39,942 bases of DNA, from positions 1 through 39,942 of the forward strand of contig JASHPY010000061.1 in NCBI GenBank assembly GCA_030037855.1, read 5' to 3'. A program made the position numbers and the translations under genes. Numbering within the stretch: the stretch's first letter is position 1; each line of letters opens with the position of its first letter. The notes beneath the pieces are model-generated. The model ran no database searches, was not told the origin of the DNA, and saw only the letters and a list, made by a program, of their open reading frames with translations. This DNA is from Thermoplasmata archaeon. GTDB taxonomy: Archaea; Thermoplasmatota; Thermoplasmata; Lutacidiplasmatales; UBA184. Below, in pieces: positions 39,581 through 39,942 of this stretch.

Positions 39581-39931
39581 ATGGCGGAGGGTCGGCGGCC
39601 CGGCCCCGGCGCGACCGGGTCGACCGTCTTCATCGGACTCAAGCCGACGATGACGTACGTCTTCCAGGTCGTCACCGAGCTCAACGCCGGCGCGGGGCCC
39701 GTGGTGGTGAAGGCGCGCGGGAACGCGATCGCGAAGGCGGTCGATGTCGCCGAGGTCGTCCGTCGGCGGTTCCTCGAGGGACAGGTGGACGTCGGGCCGA
39801 TCTTAATCGACACCGAGCGCCTCGTCAACCGGGAGGGACGGGACGCGAACGTCTCGTCCATCGCGATCCGCCTCACGAAGTCCGGCCCGGCCCCGGGGGC
39901 GCCGGAACGACCGAAGGGTCCGCCGGAGTAG
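39581..39931 (+). CDS. alba: Alba, chromatin and RNA-binding protein
   Basis: A 116-residue Alba-family protein that coats and compacts archaeal DNA and also binds RNA. The conserved N-terminal block T-V-F-I-G-L-K-P-T-M-T-Y-V, the central V-V-V-K-A-R-G-N-A-I-A-K-A-V-D-V-A-E-V-V and the late R-E-G-R-D-A-N-V-S-S-I-A-I are complete. It is slightly longer than the usual 90 residues because of a Gly/Pro-rich start and a Pro-rich tail (G-A-P-E-R-P-K-G-P-P-E). The lysine in G-L-K-P matches the position subject to acetylation in Sulfolobus Alba. The ATG at 39581 has an A-rich patch about 35 bases upstream. Confidence 0.96.
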   Translation: MAEGRRPGPGATGSTVFIGLKPTMTYVFQVVTELNAGAGPVVVKARGNAIAKAVDVAEVVRRRFLEGQVDVGPILIDTERLVNREGRDANVSSIAIRLTKSGPAPGAPERPKGPPE

Positions 39932-39942
39932 ACGGCGGGAGC

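Noticed and set aside
39390-39653. A plus-strand protein frame over tRNA-Leu and the alba promoter
   Set aside because: Antisense reading of tRNA-Leu; the alba start is downstream and in another frame.

Overview
This window comes from an archaeon, most likely an uncultured, very GC-rich member of the Thermoplasmatota or a neighbouring euryarchaeal lineage. The information-processing genes are archaeal: RNA polymerase subunit L, transcription factor S, Alba, archaeosine synthase ArcS, a Hef-type helicase, Tpt1/KptA RNA 2'-phosphotransferase, a single-OB-fold SSB with a glycine-rich tail, and a Bat-type HTH-10 regulator. Two tRNA genes lack an encoded CCA. Many genes start 25-31 bases downstream of an A/T-rich TATA-like box in otherwise very GC-rich DNA, which suggests widespread leaderless transcripts. 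The lineage is inferred from gene content, not from a phylogeny.

Layout. 1-622 holds no gene I can support. 623-2421 (minus) carries two small winged-helix-like proteins flanking a metallo-beta-lactamase-fold hydrolase. 2527-3997 (plus) is a Cys-rich small protein followed by tryptophanyl-tRNA synthetase. 4031-7351 has a TPR protein, the SSB, a protein joining a cysteine-less thioredoxin fold to an Lrp/AsnC-type RAM domain, and a winged-helix/membrane-protein pair. 7418-11865 is the carAB operon for carbamoyl phosphate. 12011-15689 has an atypical thioredoxin-reductase-like flavoprotein, a HAD phosphatase, a zinc-ribbon protein and an orphan DNA methyltransferase.

15713-21335 is the most interesting block. 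It has a CHAD-domain protein divergent from an overlapping operon of Ppx/GppA phosphatase and two diverged thymidylate-kinase-like P-loop kinases, then a SixA-type phosphatase and a PhoU-like protein behind a strong AT-rich promoter. I read this as a phosphate/polyphosphate locus with no recognisable PPK1. The tandem kinases, one with Arg replacing the Walker A Lys, are candidates for an unassigned role in it.

21462-26198 (minus) holds tRNA-Val(UAC), ArcS, a small unknown protein, and UbiA and UbiD homologues overlapping by 4 bases, probably for menaquinone. 26285-32495 contains the Bat-type regulator, dUTPase, Hef-type helicase, a family 2 glycosyltransferase, an aldehyde dehydrogenase and a surface protein. 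32492-39931 contains kptA and rpoL, purD, a YdjM-like membrane protein, TFS and AsnRS overlapping by 4 bases, a GNAT acetyltransferase, a zinc-ribbon/coiled-coil protein behind tRNA-Leu(GAG), and Alba.

A recurring local feature is that four of the seven convergent gene pairs end on one shared CTAG, so the two TAG stop codons overlap on opposite strands.
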